The notes: a model not told the origin generated them from the sequence alone. A DNA stretch of 50,658 bases from an uncultured Neomegalonema sp. (GCA_937990185.1 CALKBI010000022.1:1-50658); one strand, 5' to 3'. Shown: positions 16,068-25,041, counted from the first letter of the stretch. Made by a program: numbers and translations.

Positions 16068-17765
16068 ATGAAGCAAGCAAGTGATCTAAGCGGCCAAGCA
16101 GACGCCCCAAAACGCGCTCCTGAACAGGTAATGCGCCTATCTCGCATGGGATGTTTCCATCAAACGCGCTTAAGCTTCATGCGCGTTCTGCTGCGCCGTA
16201 TGAAAGCGGCGGGGTGGCGTTTTGACCGTCCGGTGTGGCGGATTGACGCAAAAGGGGTTGGGGTCGCGACCTATCGGGCCAAGGGACCGGAGCGTACATA
16301 CACTTTGGTTGCATTTGCTCATGATCTGCCTGCGGATTTGCGTTCTGATCGGGTCATAGCCGAAGCGTGGGACTCTACTTTTACGCTGTTTGATGGTGAG
16401 CCAACCGAAGAAGATTTAACGCGCCTTTCTGCTCATGTTCCGGTGCAAGAGGCTGGCCGTCTGTCTGATGGCGAATTTGTCCTGTCCCGCGCGAACCGTT
16501 CCGTGCGCCTTTTTGAGCATGTGGTTGATGCTTTGTCGCGTGGACAACAACCCGATCCAGCTGTGATCGAACCTGTCGGGTATCTGATGCGTACCACTGC
16601 AGTTTATGGCTCTGGCAAGTTCGGTGCTGCGGATCGCGAGGCTTGGGCAGAGCGTCCCGAATTTCAGGGATCGTTCCAGCCGGAGTTATTGAGTGTCTGG
16701 TTGATCCGCTCTTTCACCATTGATCTTGCGGAGCATATGGCAGCAATGCGTGCGCCCAAGACTGCAGTGACGTTGAAGCCCGACCTAAAGCGACGTTTCG
16801 GCGTTGGCAACTCCACTGGCCTTGGCATGGCTCCGTTCCTGCTGAACCATCCTGCGCTCATCCATGCGTGGATTGACGCACGCGAAACAGCGCTTGCCAG
16901 AATTCGTGCGATTGAGACGGCGACGACAGCAGAACAGGATATGTTTAGCGAACTGGTCAAACGGGCTGAGATAAACGCCAAAAACTGGACAGTCGATCAT
17001 CCGGGGCAAGCGCAAAAATGCGATGGGCTGCGCGAGGACTTTAAAGTTCTGCGAAAGCATCTCTCAGATACAGCGTTATCGGGAAGCCGCCCTTGGGATG
17101 CGCTCTACCAATGGGCAGAGACGGCCTTGTCGCTGGAAGGACAAGAACAGCTTGTCTCACTGATGCTCGAACCTTACGGCGCGTTGATCGACGATTTGGC
17201 TCTTGGAATGAGCGCGGATGAATCACATCTTGCCCGTATTAACGGCAAAATGACCATTGCCTCGCTCCGTTCTAAACTGACCGAGATTTATCAATGGGCT
17301 TTGTCCATAGATTTCGATGCACAAGACGCTCAGGCACGGATTTGGTACGTCTCGGAAGAAAAGCTTGAGCCGAGGTTGGGCGAACGCTTTGAAGAACCGC
17401 TTGAGCCTTATGAGCAACCCCTCGCACCGGGGCGTGACGCAATGCTCGCGCTTGCGGCCCTAAAGAATTTTGACGATACGGCTACGGTTGCGGAATTTCT
17501 GCTTCGCCATCCTGAATACCGTCATACAGTGCGACGTTTACAAATAGCGGCACAAAAGCCTTACGCCGAAATTCGCGACAATACGATTGCATCCGAGATG
17601 CTGCCGATTGACCTGCTGCGCTGTAAGTTATCGTTTTTCGGCGCGACGAAATTTGATCCCCGCAGTGATCGCTGGGTGCGGATAACGATGTTTCAGGGTG
17701 CGCCATTCCCCGACGAATTGGCGGATATGGACCCTGACGATCTCGCTTATCCGCCATTGCAGTGA
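16068..17765 (+). CDS. Conserved protein of unknown function (565 aa)
   Basis: No known domain is recognised. The protein is soluble, without signal peptide or membrane segments, and is rich in charged and aromatic residues. The part that looks conserved starts at the internal MRLSRMGCFHQTRLSFMRVL (ATG 16131, with CAGGT upstream), so translation may begin there and the first 21 residues be unreal. The ATG at 16068 is used here because it gives the longest ATG frame. A TTG at 16050 is less likely. The next gene, a DUF3726 protein, starts 13 bases after its stop, so the pair probably acts together. Confidence 0.8.
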   Translation: MKQASDLSGQADAPKRAPEQVMRLSRMGCFHQTRLSFMRVLLRRMKAAGWRFDRPVWRIDAKGVGVATYRAKGPERTYTLVAFAHDLPADLRSDRVIAEAWDSTFTLFDGEPTEEDLTRLSAHVPVQEAGRLSDGEFVLSRANRSVRLFEHVVDALSRGQQPDPAVIEPVGYLMRTTAVYGSGKFGAADREAWAERPEFQGSFQPELLSVWLIRSFTIDLAEHMAAMRAPKTAVTLKPDLKRRFGVGNSTGLGMAPFLLNHPALIHAWIDARETALARIRAIETATTAEQDMFSELVKRAEINAKNWTVDHPGQAQKCDGLREDFKVLRKHLSDTALSGSRPWDALYQWAETALSLEGQEQLVSLMLEPYGALIDDLALGMSADESHLARINGKMTIASLRSKLTEIYQWALSIDFDAQDAQARIWYVSEEKLEPRLGERFEEPLEPYEQPLAPGRDAMLALAALKNFDDTATVAEFLLRHPEYRHTVRRLQIAAQKPYAEIRDNTIASEMLPIDLLRCKLSFFGATKFDPRSDRWVRITMFQGAPFPDELADMDPDDLAYPPLQ

Positions 17766-17778
17766 GTGGGTTCCTCTG

Positions 17779-18357
17779 ATGAGTTGGTCCTTAGGTGAAG
17801 TAAAGGCATTGGCGACTAAGGCAGCGCGGGGTGCGGGATTGCCTTGGGGCATGGCCGATGAAGCAAGCTTCGCTGTTCACTGGCTGCAAGCCAGTGGCGC
17901 GCCCGGCGTCGCGGCTTTGGCAGATTATCTTGAATGGCGTGACCAGTCGCCTTCAAGACCCCATGAACTGTGTCCTATACATCTTGGCACGGCGATTATG
18001 GATGCCGATAGAGGTGTCTCGGAATGGCTTGGTCGGGTCAGGCAACCTCTCTTGCTAGCCCCCTTCATTGCAAGGTGCAGCCCGTCCGGTATGGCTTTAA
18101 AATGGCCTGATGTGACGTTGGTTGTTTCTGAGACTGGCTTGACGAGCGACGCTTCGCGCATGTTGCTTTTGACGGATGAAGCCGAATGTTCTGCTGGTCC
18201 CGCAACAGCGCAAAGCGCCGAAAGGCTTAACCGCGTGCCGGAAACCGAGGCGGAAGCAATTGCTCGATTAAACCATTTTGCCTCACGCACTTACGCACCT
18301 GCAACCGAAGCATCGCGTATGAGTGGCGCTGGCGCAGGAATAACTGATAACGACTGA
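17779..18357 (+). CDS. DUF3726 family protein
   Basis: The 192-residue protein begins MSWSLGEVKALATKAARGAG, continues GMADEASFAVHWLQASG, and matches the DUF3726 family, whose members begin with the same L-x-E-V-x-x-L-x-x-K-A-A-R-G-A-G pattern. It is soluble and of unknown function. The start at 17779 is chosen over the longer frame since it fits the family and follows the preceding stop closely. It lies directly downstream of the 565-residue unknown and before a BMP-type binding protein. Confidence 0.8.
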   Translation: MSWSLGEVKALATKAARGAGLPWGMADEASFAVHWLQASGAPGVAALADYLEWRDQSPSRPHELCPIHLGTAIMDADRGVSEWLGRVRQPLLLAPFIARCSPSGMALKWPDVTLVVSETGLTSDASRMLLLTDEAECSAGPATAQSAERLNRVPETEAEAIARLNHFASRTYAPATEASRMSGAGAGITDND

Positions 18358-18472
18358 CTCCCTTTCGAGACTAATCCGCAATACTCTTCGCGGCGAATCG
18401 ATAACGTCCGACACCGAAAATGATGTACCTTTCATTTTTACGCATCTGACGTTGAAACGGGGAGAGTACTAA

Positions 18473-19537
18473 ATGTTCCGCACTTTGCTGCTCGGGCTTG
18501 TCACAGCCCTTGGACTTACCACCGCGCAAGCCGCTGACGATCCGCTGAAAGTGGGCTTTGTTTACGTTGGCCCTATTGGTGATCATGGCTGGACGTATCA
18601 GCACCATGAAGGGCTGAAAGCCATTGAAGCGAAATATGGCGATAAGGTAAAAACAACATTCGTTGAGAGCGTTTCCGAGGGACCGGATGCTGAACGTGTG
18701 ATCCGTCAACTTGCCGCATCGGGTCACAGGTTGATCTTTACCACGTCATTTGGGTTCATGGATCCCACGCTAAAGGTCGCAAAACAATTTCCGAAAGTGA
18801 AATTCGAACATGCTACCGGCTTTAAACGTGCGGATAACCTCGCCACCTATAGCGCGCGGTTTTACGAGGGCCGTTATATTGCGGGACAAATAGCCGGTAA
18901 AATGTCGAAAAACGGCAAAGCCGGATACGTCGCTTCTTTCCCGATCCCTGAAGTCATTCGCGGAGTGAATGCGTTCCTTCTCGGAATGCAAAGCGTCAAT
19001 CCGGATTCCGAAATTTCGGTTGTCTGGGTTAATTCGTGGTTCGATCCGGGCAAAGAGGCCGATGCGACAAAAGCATTGATTGCTCAGGGCGCGGATATCA
19101 TCACGCAACACACCGACTCTCCGGCTCCGGTGCAAACCGCAGCAAACGCAGGTATTCCCGCCTTCGGACAAGCCTCTGATATGCACGAGTTTGGTAAGAC
19201 GGCACAGCTCACGTCGATCATCGACAATTGGGCGCCGTATTATGTAACCCGCGTTGGTAAGGTTCTTGATGGAACCTGGGAGAGCACGGATACATGGGAT
19301 GGCATCCAGCCGGGCATGGTGCAGATGTCTCCCTACATCAACATGGATTATGATGTCGCGAAGGCGGCGAAGGAAACCGAAGACTTAATTCGCCTTGGCC
19401 GTTTGCATCCCTTCACAGGCCCGATTGTTGACCGCGACGGTAAAGAGCGCGTTGCCGCCGGTGAAACCGCCGATGATGGCATGATGGCGACAATGGACTT
19501 TTTCGTTAAAGGCGTGATCGGCGACTTGCCGAAATAA
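18473..19537 (+). CDS. BMP family (PnrA-like) substrate-binding protein
   Basis: The 354-residue periplasmic protein has a signal peptide (MFRTLLLGLVTALGLTTAQA) and a BMP/Med fold: VGFVYVGPIGDHGWTYQHHE, then DAERVIRQLAASGHRLIF, SFGFMDPTLKVAKQFP, YEGRYIAGQIAGKMSKNG and GADIITQHTD. Such proteins bind nucleosides, purines or similar small molecules for an ABC transporter. No permease or ATPase genes lie next to it, so it is an orphan here. There is no lipobox, so it is soluble in the periplasm. GGGGAGAG precedes the ATG, and a strong terminator follows the stop. Confidence 0.88.
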   Translation: MFRTLLLGLVTALGLTTAQAADDPLKVGFVYVGPIGDHGWTYQHHEGLKAIEAKYGDKVKTTFVESVSEGPDAERVIRQLAASGHRLIFTTSFGFMDPTLKVAKQFPKVKFEHATGFKRADNLATYSARFYEGRYIAGQIAGKMSKNGKAGYVASFPIPEVIRGVNAFLLGMQSVNPDSEISVVWVNSWFDPGKEADATKALIAQGADIITQHTDSPAPVQTAANAGIPAFGQASDMHEFGKTAQLTSIIDNWAPYYVTRVGKVLDGTWESTDTWDGIQPGMVQMSPYINMDYDVAKAAKETEDLIRLGRLHPFTGPIVDRDGKERVAAGETADDGMMATMDFFVKGVIGDLPK

Positions 19538-19562
19538 GCCGTAGCCCTTTGCCGCCAAAAAA

Positions 19563-19600
19563 CGTCTGCCCACTATCAACTTAGTTGGGCAGGCGGTTTT
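19563..19600. terminator. Bidirectional intrinsic terminator
   Basis: CGTCTGCCCA pairs with TGGGCAGGCG (ten pairs, one G-T) around a 13-16 base loop. TTTT follows on the plus strand and CGTTTTTTGG follows when read on the minus strand. It lies between the convergent ends of the BMP gene and the FAH-family gene and should stop transcription from both. Confidence 0.88.
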
Positions 19601-19606
19601 CAAGTG

Positions 19607-20293
19607 TCAGGTGACTTTAACCTTGAGTGATCCGACACCCTCGATTTCCGCATCCATCACATCGCCTTTGACCACCGGAGCAACGCCGGAGGGGGTTCCT
19701 GATAGGATCACGTCACCTGCTGCGAGTTCGAAATATTCTGAGAGATACGCAATCATCTCCGGTACTTTCCAGATCATCTGATCAAGATCACCCGTTTGGC
19801 GCACTGCTCCATTCACACTCAGACTTACAGTGCCTTTATCGGGATGCCCGATTTTGGAGACAGGAACCAAAGCCCCACATGGCGCTGAGCGTTCAAAAGA
19901 TTTCCCAATTTCCCAAGGGCGGCTGAGCTTCTTTGCTTCACCTTGTAAATCTCGCCGCGTCATGTCGAGGCAAACGGCATATCCAAAGACATGATCAAGC
20001 GCGCTTTCGACAGGTATATCCGTACCACCGGATTTGAGCGCAACGAGCATTTCAAGTTCGTGATGCACATCATTCGATTTAACCGGATATGGAAATTCGC
20101 CAGACAAATCGAGATTGTCAGGGTTCTTTTGAAAAAAGAATGGTGGATCGCGATCAGGATCGCCGCCCATCTCGATTGTATGCGCTGCATAATTTCGTCC
20201 AATGCAATAAACCCGGCGAACCGGGAATAGGGCATCGCTATCGATTATAGGGATGGTTGGAACGGGCGGTTGTGGGATGGCAAATTGTGACAA
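19607..20293 (-). CDS. Fumarylacetoacetate hydrolase (FAH) family protein
   Basis: The 228-residue enzyme shows the FAH fold motifs VYCIGRNYAAH, PFFFQKNPDNL, the metal-binding DVHHELEMLVAL (His-x-Glu-x-Glu), YAVCLDMTRRDLQ, PWEIGKSFERSAP and DVILSGTPSGVAPV. Members hydrolyse or isomerise carbon-carbon bonds in aromatic catabolism or act as acylpyruvases or oxaloacetate decarboxylases. The length and GTPSGV motif fit the acylpyruvase-like group. Translation starts at TTG 20293, supported by a strong AAGGAGG six bases upstream. It stands alone. Confidence 0.9.
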   Translation of the reverse strand: MSQFAIPQPPVPTIPIIDSDALFPVRRVYCIGRNYAAHTIEMGGDPDRDPPFFFQKNPDNLDLSGEFPYPVKSNDVHHELEMLVALKSGGTDIPVESALDHVFGYAVCLDMTRRDLQGEAKKLSRPWEIGKSFERSAPCGALVPVSKIGHPDKGTVSLSVNGAVRQTGDLDQMIWKVPEMIAYLSEYFELAAGDVILSGTPSGVAPVVKGDVMDAEIEGVGSLKVKVT

Positions 20294-20367
20294 CGGAATC
20301 CTCCTTCGGCTCCGATATCCGTATCACAAAACTATCTGGCATGGGCGTGCTTTGATGACATGTAGCA

Positions 20368-21273
20368 TCAGCCTTTAACGAGGCAATCAACCCGATAAAC
20401 CGCTCGGCTTCCATAGTTAAACAGATCCCGCCCGCTTTTCTCGGCGGTTTGTGCGCCGTCGATTACGTAACGTGTGCGAGACCTTTCAAGAAATCTCAGG
20501 ACTCTCGACCTTTCGACCAGCACACCAAGATGCGTCAGCGTCCGACCTGTCAGCTTTTTTGCAGCAACGGTGTCAATTTTAGCCTTTAGAACACCAACGA
20601 CACGGCCCCGACTATCCAGAGCTGGGCCACCGGAATTTCCGCGCCGAACATCACCAGCGATACCAGTCAAACCATGTGTCGATGGATTGCTAACCGCATG
20701 ACTGATCAACACGGGTGTCATGCGAGGGACACGCCGGATCATTCCTTCAGATGGATACCCAATCAGCGCCAGCGGCGAGCCATCTGCCGGTGGGCGCGGG
20801 CTAAACCGGACGATATTTGGAGTAGGTGCATTAATTTGGATAACGGCAAGGTCACTGTCACTGGCGACTGCTTTGACTCTTGCCGCATATGCCGTCGCGC
20901 TGCTGTTGTTGCGGACTTCAATAGCCTGGCATCCGCGAATGACATGGGCGCTTGTCAGGATTTCCCCATGATGGTTCACCGCGAACGCAGCGCCCGCGCT
21001 TTTAAATTTGAACCCATGATGTTGACGCACAGCGGTTTGCGTAAGCGTTTGCGCCCGACGCGCATTCCTGTCTGCTTCGATACGATCATTGATCCATTTC
21101 GCTTGCGAAGGCGTCACAACTTGGCCGTCGCAATGGCGCTGCCGAACCCGCTTTACCAATTGGCGTTGGACGTCATGGCAATACACGACTTCTGATCTAT
21201 CCGAAGACGCATAGCTTTGCGTTGATGGATAAAGCAGCATTGCAGCCGCGAGGATGGGGGCAAATCTAATCAT
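20368..21273 (-). CDS. Secreted trypsin-like serine protease
   Basis: The 301-residue protein begins with a signal peptide (MIRFAPILAAAMLLYPSTQ, cleavage near SYA). It contains a trypsin-fold domain with the full triad: His in ILTSAHVIRG, Asp in DSDLAVIQI, and Ser in RRGNSGGPALDSRG. There is no PDZ domain, unlike DegP. The C-terminal 60 residues are basic and include a YRVDCLVKG end. The N-terminal region has two cysteines (VYCHDV, RHCDG). The start at 21273 is chosen for the signal peptide; a TTG nine codons upstream is less likely. Substrate unknown, probably periplasmic. Confidence 0.87.
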   Translation of the reverse strand: MIRFAPILAAAMLLYPSTQSYASSDRSEVVYCHDVQRQLVKRVRQRHCDGQVVTPSQAKWINDRIEADRNARRAQTLTQTAVRQHHGFKFKSAGAAFAVNHHGEILTSAHVIRGCQAIEVRNNSSATAYAARVKAVASDSDLAVIQINAPTPNIVRFSPRPPADGSPLALIGYPSEGMIRRVPRMTPVLISHAVSNPSTHGLTGIAGDVRRGNSGGPALDSRGRVVGVLKAKIDTVAAKKLTGRTLTHLGVLVERSRVLRFLERSRTRYVIDGAQTAEKSGRDLFNYGSRAVYRVDCLVKG

Positions 21274-21416
21274 GCGTTCGGATATGCAAGGAGGGTGCAA
21301 GACCGAATCAGTTGCAGGCCTAATGGCTAGATAATAATTTAATCGTTTGAATTATATGGATAATATCGTGGTAAATGGAGGGTAAAAATGAGATTTCAGT
21401 CGCCATTGTGAGTGAA

Positions 21417-21440
21417 TTCGAGCCAATGATTTGGCTCGAA
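21417..21440. repeat. Perfect inverted repeat between protease and pyruvate kinase genes
   Basis: TTCGAGCCAA and TTGGCTCGAA form a perfect ten-base stem with a TGAT loop. It lies 77 bases past the pyk stop on the minus strand. There is no long T run on either side, so it could be a weak terminator, an RNA stability element, or an operator. Confidence 0.6.
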
Positions 21441-21516
21441 ACGTATCAAGGAGTAGTCCGTATAATAGACACCCGGAATCTAGTATCCCATTGCCTTCGC
21501 CGTGCAGCGTACCGGA

Positions 21517-22974
21517 TCAATACCCGCCACTCGGCTCTCCCTCATAGATGGCCTCTTCATCGACAGGGGCCACTCGCAGGATGTTTGTTGTGCCGGGCTT
21601 GTTGAACGGAACCCCCGCAGTCACGGCAATTCTGTCGTTCTCATCCGCCAATCCGAGCGCTTTCGTGGCGCGTGCAGCGGAAATAACGGCCATCTTAAAG
21701 CGCTCAACACTTTCAGACACGACACAGTGTAAACCCCAGCACATGGTTAGCTGGCGCGCAGTTTTACGGAACGGAGTCAACACAACAATTGGCGCGCTTG
21801 GTCGTTCGCGCGATGCCAACCGAGCCGTTGTGCCGGAATGAGTGAAGCAACAAATCGCTTTGACATCTACCGCATCGGCTACTTCACGCGCGGCGGAGGT
21901 GATGGCCGTCGCGATGCTCGGTTTTGCATTGGTGCGCGATGCGTCGATCATTTTGCGATATTCGGGGTCCGTTTCGACTTTCCGTGCCACATCCTGCATG
22001 GTCGAGACGGCTTCAATCGGATAATCGCCAGCGGCAGATTCAGCCGACAGCATCACGGCATCCGCCCCGTCATAGATCGCACCTGCAACATCAGAGATCT
22101 CCGCGCGTGTGGGTACAGGACTGTGAATCATGCTCTCGAGCATCTGCGTCGCGACAACCACGGGCTTGCCGACATTGCGGCAATCTCTGATGAGGCGTTT
22201 CTGAATGGCTGGTAAATCAGCAAGGTCCATTTCAACGCCCAAATCACCCCGCGCGACCATTATCCCATCGGATGCAGCAAGGATGGAGGGGAAATCAGCG
22301 ACCGCAGCGGGCTTCTCAACCTTGGTCATGACCATCGCACGCCCTTTAATAAGGTCTTGTGCTTCTTCGATATCTGCTGCGCGCTGAACAAACGACAGGG
22401 CAATCCAATCAGCGCCCAATTCACAAGCGAACTCTAAATCCGAACGATCTTTCTCTGAGAGCGCCGCGAGAGGCAACACAACATCGGGCAGGTTCATGCC
22501 TTTGCGATCTGAAATCTCGCCCCCGACGACGACGATTGTATCCACGGCGTCCGCATGTTTTTCCGTGACACGCATCCGAACTTTACCGTCATTGATCAGG
22601 ATGGTGGCGTCTTTTGTCAGAGCTTGCAGCACTTCGGGGTGGGGGAGGTGAACGCGGGTTTTATCTCCGGGGGCTTCGTTTGAATCGAAACGGAAGGCGT
22701 CTCCCTCATGCACATCATAGGGACCATCCGCGAATGTTCCGAGGCGGATTTTAGGGCCTTGAAGATCGGCCAATACCCCAAGAGGGCGGTCGATTTCCTG
22801 CTCGATCTCGCGAATTACTTCATATCGAGCGCGTTGCCCCTCCTGATCACCATGACTCATATTCAGGCGAAAGACATCTGCACCAGCTTCGGCAAGGGCG
22901 CGGATTGTTTTGCGGTCAGATGATGAAGGACCAAGGGTCGCCAGTATCTTTACGTTCTTTGTCGCTTTCATCAT
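21517..22974 (-). CDS. pyk: Pyruvate kinase
   Basis: The 485-residue enzyme converts phosphoenolpyruvate and ADP to pyruvate and ATP in glycolysis. Diagnostic motifs are ILATLGPSSSDRKTIRALAE, DVFRLNMSHGD, LADLQGPKIRLG, LPDVVLPLAALSEKD, the active-site MTKVEKPAA with the catalytic lysine, and IMVARGDLGVEMDL, then KPVVVATQMLESM and DGADAVMLSAESA. The C-terminal allosteric domain (ICCFTHSGTTARLASRERP) is present. A tandem ATG ATG marks the start with AAGGGG before it. It appears to be a single-gene unit. Confidence 0.96.
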   Translation of the reverse strand: MMKATKNVKILATLGPSSSDRKTIRALAEAGADVFRLNMSHGDQEGQRARYEVIREIEQEIDRPLGVLADLQGPKIRLGTFADGPYDVHEGDAFRFDSNEAPGDKTRVHLPHPEVLQALTKDATILINDGKVRMRVTEKHADAVDTIVVVGGEISDRKGMNLPDVVLPLAALSEKDRSDLEFACELGADWIALSFVQRAADIEEAQDLIKGRAMVMTKVEKPAAVADFPSILAASDGIMVARGDLGVEMDLADLPAIQKRLIRDCRNVGKPVVVATQMLESMIHSPVPTRAEISDVAGAIYDGADAVMLSAESAAGDYPIEAVSTMQDVARKVETDPEYRKMIDASRTNAKPSIATAITSAAREVADAVDVKAICCFTHSGTTARLASRERPSAPIVVLTPFRKTARQLTMCWGLHCVVSESVERFKMAVISAARATKALGLADENDRIAVTAGVPFNKPGTTNILRVAPVDEEAIYEGEPSGGY

Positions 22975-23146
22975 ATGCCCCTTCGGTCCAATTCAGATCG
23001 TCGCGTCTTACTAACGCAGGTAACTCAGTGGTTCTACGGTGATAATCAAAAAGAAATTATTGATTTCAAAGCGGGCCAATAACGAAAGATGATGTCGCTA
23101 CCGTTTTGTGGCAGCGGGCAGGTTTGTTTTTTGCAAGTCCAAGATT

Positions 23147-23569
23147 TCAGTCGAGCGGCGGCTTTTGCCTGTTTTGCTTTACGGCTCCGCGTTTCACTTT
23201 GCTTTCAACCCGTTTGCGTTTGGCCGATAGGCTGGGGCGTGTCGCAACGCGGTATTTCGGAGGCTGTGCAGCATCCCGGATTAAATCGATGAGACGATCA
23301 AGAGCGTCTTCGCGGTTTCGCTTTTGCGTTCTGTGATTTTCAGCAGATAGCACAAGAACGCCATCCAGTGTCATTCGCGATCCGGCTAATTTCTTAAGTC
23401 GCCGTTTTACTGCGTCGGTAAGGTTCTGCGATCCATCGACGTCGAATCGTAACTGAACCGCGCTTGCAACCTTATTGACGTTTTGACCGCCGGGACCGGA
23501 AGCACGAACAAATCGTTCTTGGATTTCATCGCTGTCTAGCGAAATTTTTGGAGTGACACGGATCTCCAT
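23147..23569 (-). CDS. arfB: ArfB/YaeJ-like peptidyl-tRNA hydrolase (ribosome rescue)
   Basis: The 140-residue protein has the release-factor catalytic domain with GPGGQNVNK (GGQ at residues 27-29) and the following ASAVQLRFDV. It ends in a lysine/arginine-rich tail (SLSAKRKRVESKVKRGAVKQ). In ArfB that tail enters the empty mRNA channel of stalled ribosomes while the GGQ loop hydrolyses the peptidyl-tRNA. The start at 23569 gives the family N-terminus MEIRVTPKISLD; the longer frame runs into the upstream gene. Its start lies four bases past the stop of the 90-residue gene, and that stop's context GGGTGA serves as ribosome binding site. Confidence 0.92.
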   Translation of the reverse strand: MEIRVTPKISLDSDEIQERFVRASGPGGQNVNKVASAVQLRFDVDGSQNLTDAVKRRLKKLAGSRMTLDGVLVLSAENHRTQKRNREDALDRLIDLIRDAAQPPKYRVATRPSLSAKRKRVESKVKRGAVKQNRQKPPLD

Positions 23570-23573
23570 GAAG

Positions 23574-23846
23574 TCACCCGAATAGCCGTGGCTTGAGATA
23601 TTCGAGTGATGCACAAACGCGCTCTATGCTCTTATCGGCATGGGGCAAAACGGTTCTTAATGTCGATTCCAGCGCTGCATCAGCGGAAAGAACGGCGCTC
23701 TCGATGGAGGCTGATTGCAGAAAAGATGCGACCAAAACCGGATTAGCCGCCGCATACCCCTCGCCAAACTGACCGTCGAGGGTTTCGACAGCACGTTTGA
23801 GGTAGTGGGCTGTGCGGTCTGCAGCGCGATCTTCATGTGAGTTCAT
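23574..23846 (-). CDS. Small helical protein of unknown function
   Basis: The 90-residue cytoplasmic protein is predicted mostly helical (TAHYLKRAVETLDGQFGEGY, then LVASFLQSASIESAVLSADA). It begins MNSHEDRAADRTAHYLK at ATG 23846, just after the GST stop and directly before arfB. No family is recognised. The tight spacing on both sides suggests a GST / unknown / arfB operon. A TTG immediately upstream could also serve as start. Confidence 0.7.
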   Translation of the reverse strand: MNSHEDRAADRTAHYLKRAVETLDGQFGEGYAAANPVLVASFLQSASIESAVLSADAALESTLRTVLPHADKSIERVCASLEYLKPRLFG

Positions 23847-23852
23847 CAAACT

Positions 23853-24467
23853 TTATCCCACTGGCACAGTTGCGATGGCGGATGCTCGTGTCATGAACTT
23901 CTCATCATACCACGCTGCCAGCTTTGGACGTGTGCTGCGCCATTCGCGGTCCCCATATCTGAAATCCAGATACCCAAGCGCGGACCCTAATGACGCATGG
24001 CCCAGATCAAACGGCCCTGCCAAATGCGCTGTCCAAAGACTTTCAACTGTGTCGAGGGCGCGGTCAATCTTGCTCCATTGCCCATCCAGCCATTCCGGCC
24101 AGCGCAACGCTTCAGGTCGCAATACCGTTTCATAGCGGATCAAAATCCCTGCATCGCAAATACCATCCCCAAGGGATTCAAGTGTCAGTGTCTCCCAGCG
24201 TGACGGCCCTTCGGGTAATAGCTTTGTGTCGCCGGCACGGGCGATGAGATATTGGCAAATGATACGGCTATCAAATATGGCTGGCCCATCATCAGGGATA
24301 AGGCAGGGCAGTTTCCCGAGCGGATTATACGATACCGTGCTTGAATTGGGGGCAATTGGTGTCCCAGTCCCATCTGTTGTTTGAATTGTGTCCGCGATGT
24401 CCAATTCATGCGCCACAATCATCACCTTACGTGCGAAGGGTGATGTACCGGCCCAAATCAGTTCCAT
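23853..24467 (-). CDS. Glutathione S-transferase family protein
   Basis: The 204-residue protein has the GST thioredoxin-like N-terminal domain: LIWAGTSPFARKVMIVAHEL with the conserved Ser-Pro-Phe-x-R-K, then YNPLGKLPCLIPDDGPAIFDSRIICQYL carrying the cis-proline and the E/D-S glutathione-binding motif (here FDSR). The C-terminal helical domain includes LGHASLGSALGYLDFRYG. Members conjugate or reduce substrates with glutathione. It appears to be the first gene of a short operon with a small unknown and arfB. GGAG lies upstream of the start. Confidence 0.9.
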   Translation of the reverse strand: MELIWAGTSPFARKVMIVAHELDIADTIQTTDGTGTPIAPNSSTVSYNPLGKLPCLIPDDGPAIFDSRIICQYLIARAGDTKLLPEGPSRWETLTLESLGDGICDAGILIRYETVLRPEALRWPEWLDGQWSKIDRALDTVESLWTAHLAGPFDLGHASLGSALGYLDFRYGDREWRSTRPKLAAWYDEKFMTRASAIATVPVG

Positions 24468-24588
24468 AATGCGCTCCTATAGAGAATTATGCTTTCAAGT
24501 AGCATGACCATTGAACAAATTCGACTGTGATACGAAAACTGACGCATTCTGAGAGGATTGGTATAACCTATCTTCGGGAGGATCAAAA

Positions 24589-25041
24589 ATGCGCTTTCTA
24601 AACGGAATAATAGTCACGGCAATTTTTGCTATTCTCGCCGGGTTCGCCATTGCTGGCCCGAATACGGGGGAGAGGCATCTGGGCGAAGATGAAATACGCG
24701 CCATTACCAGCGGTAAGACGTTTCACTATACGCTTTTGGATGAATCGCGCGGAGACGAACAACATTTCGAAGATGGCCGGGTGACATGGGCGCTACCGAG
24801 CGGTGAATGTATGCATGGCGTATGGATCGCAAAAGAAGACATCCTCTGCTATTTCTACGGCCTAGACCGTTACGGATGCTGGAATGTTGTTGCAGATTCT
24901 TCTGATGGGACGACCTCATTCCGCCATTCTCCTGTCACGCTTGATGGAGACCCTAGCGACTCGCCGTCCGTCTACATCAATCGCATCTCTGAGGAGCCGG
25001 TTTCATGCGCACCGCAGCAACTTGTTCATTTTTCGCATTAA
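24589..25041 (+). CDS. Secreted protein, paralogue 1 of a tandem pair
   Basis: The 150-residue protein has a signal peptide (MRFLNGIIVTAIFAILAGFA) and a compact domain with GKTFHYTLLDE, GRVTWALPSGECMHGVW, ILCYFYG and YGCWNVV. The cysteines at GEC, LCY and GCW are shared in order with the next gene, which aligns along GKT-HYT, G-R-TW and the C-W pattern. Function is unknown. CGGGAGG lies upstream of the ATG. Its 3' end overlaps the next gene by 37 bases in another frame. Confidence 0.8.
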   Translation: MRFLNGIIVTAIFAILAGFAIAGPNTGERHLGEDEIRAITSGKTFHYTLLDESRGDEQHFEDGRVTWALPSGECMHGVWIAKEDILCYFYGLDRYGCWNVVADSSDGTTSFRHSPVTLDGDPSDSPSVYINRISEEPVSCAPQQLVHFSH

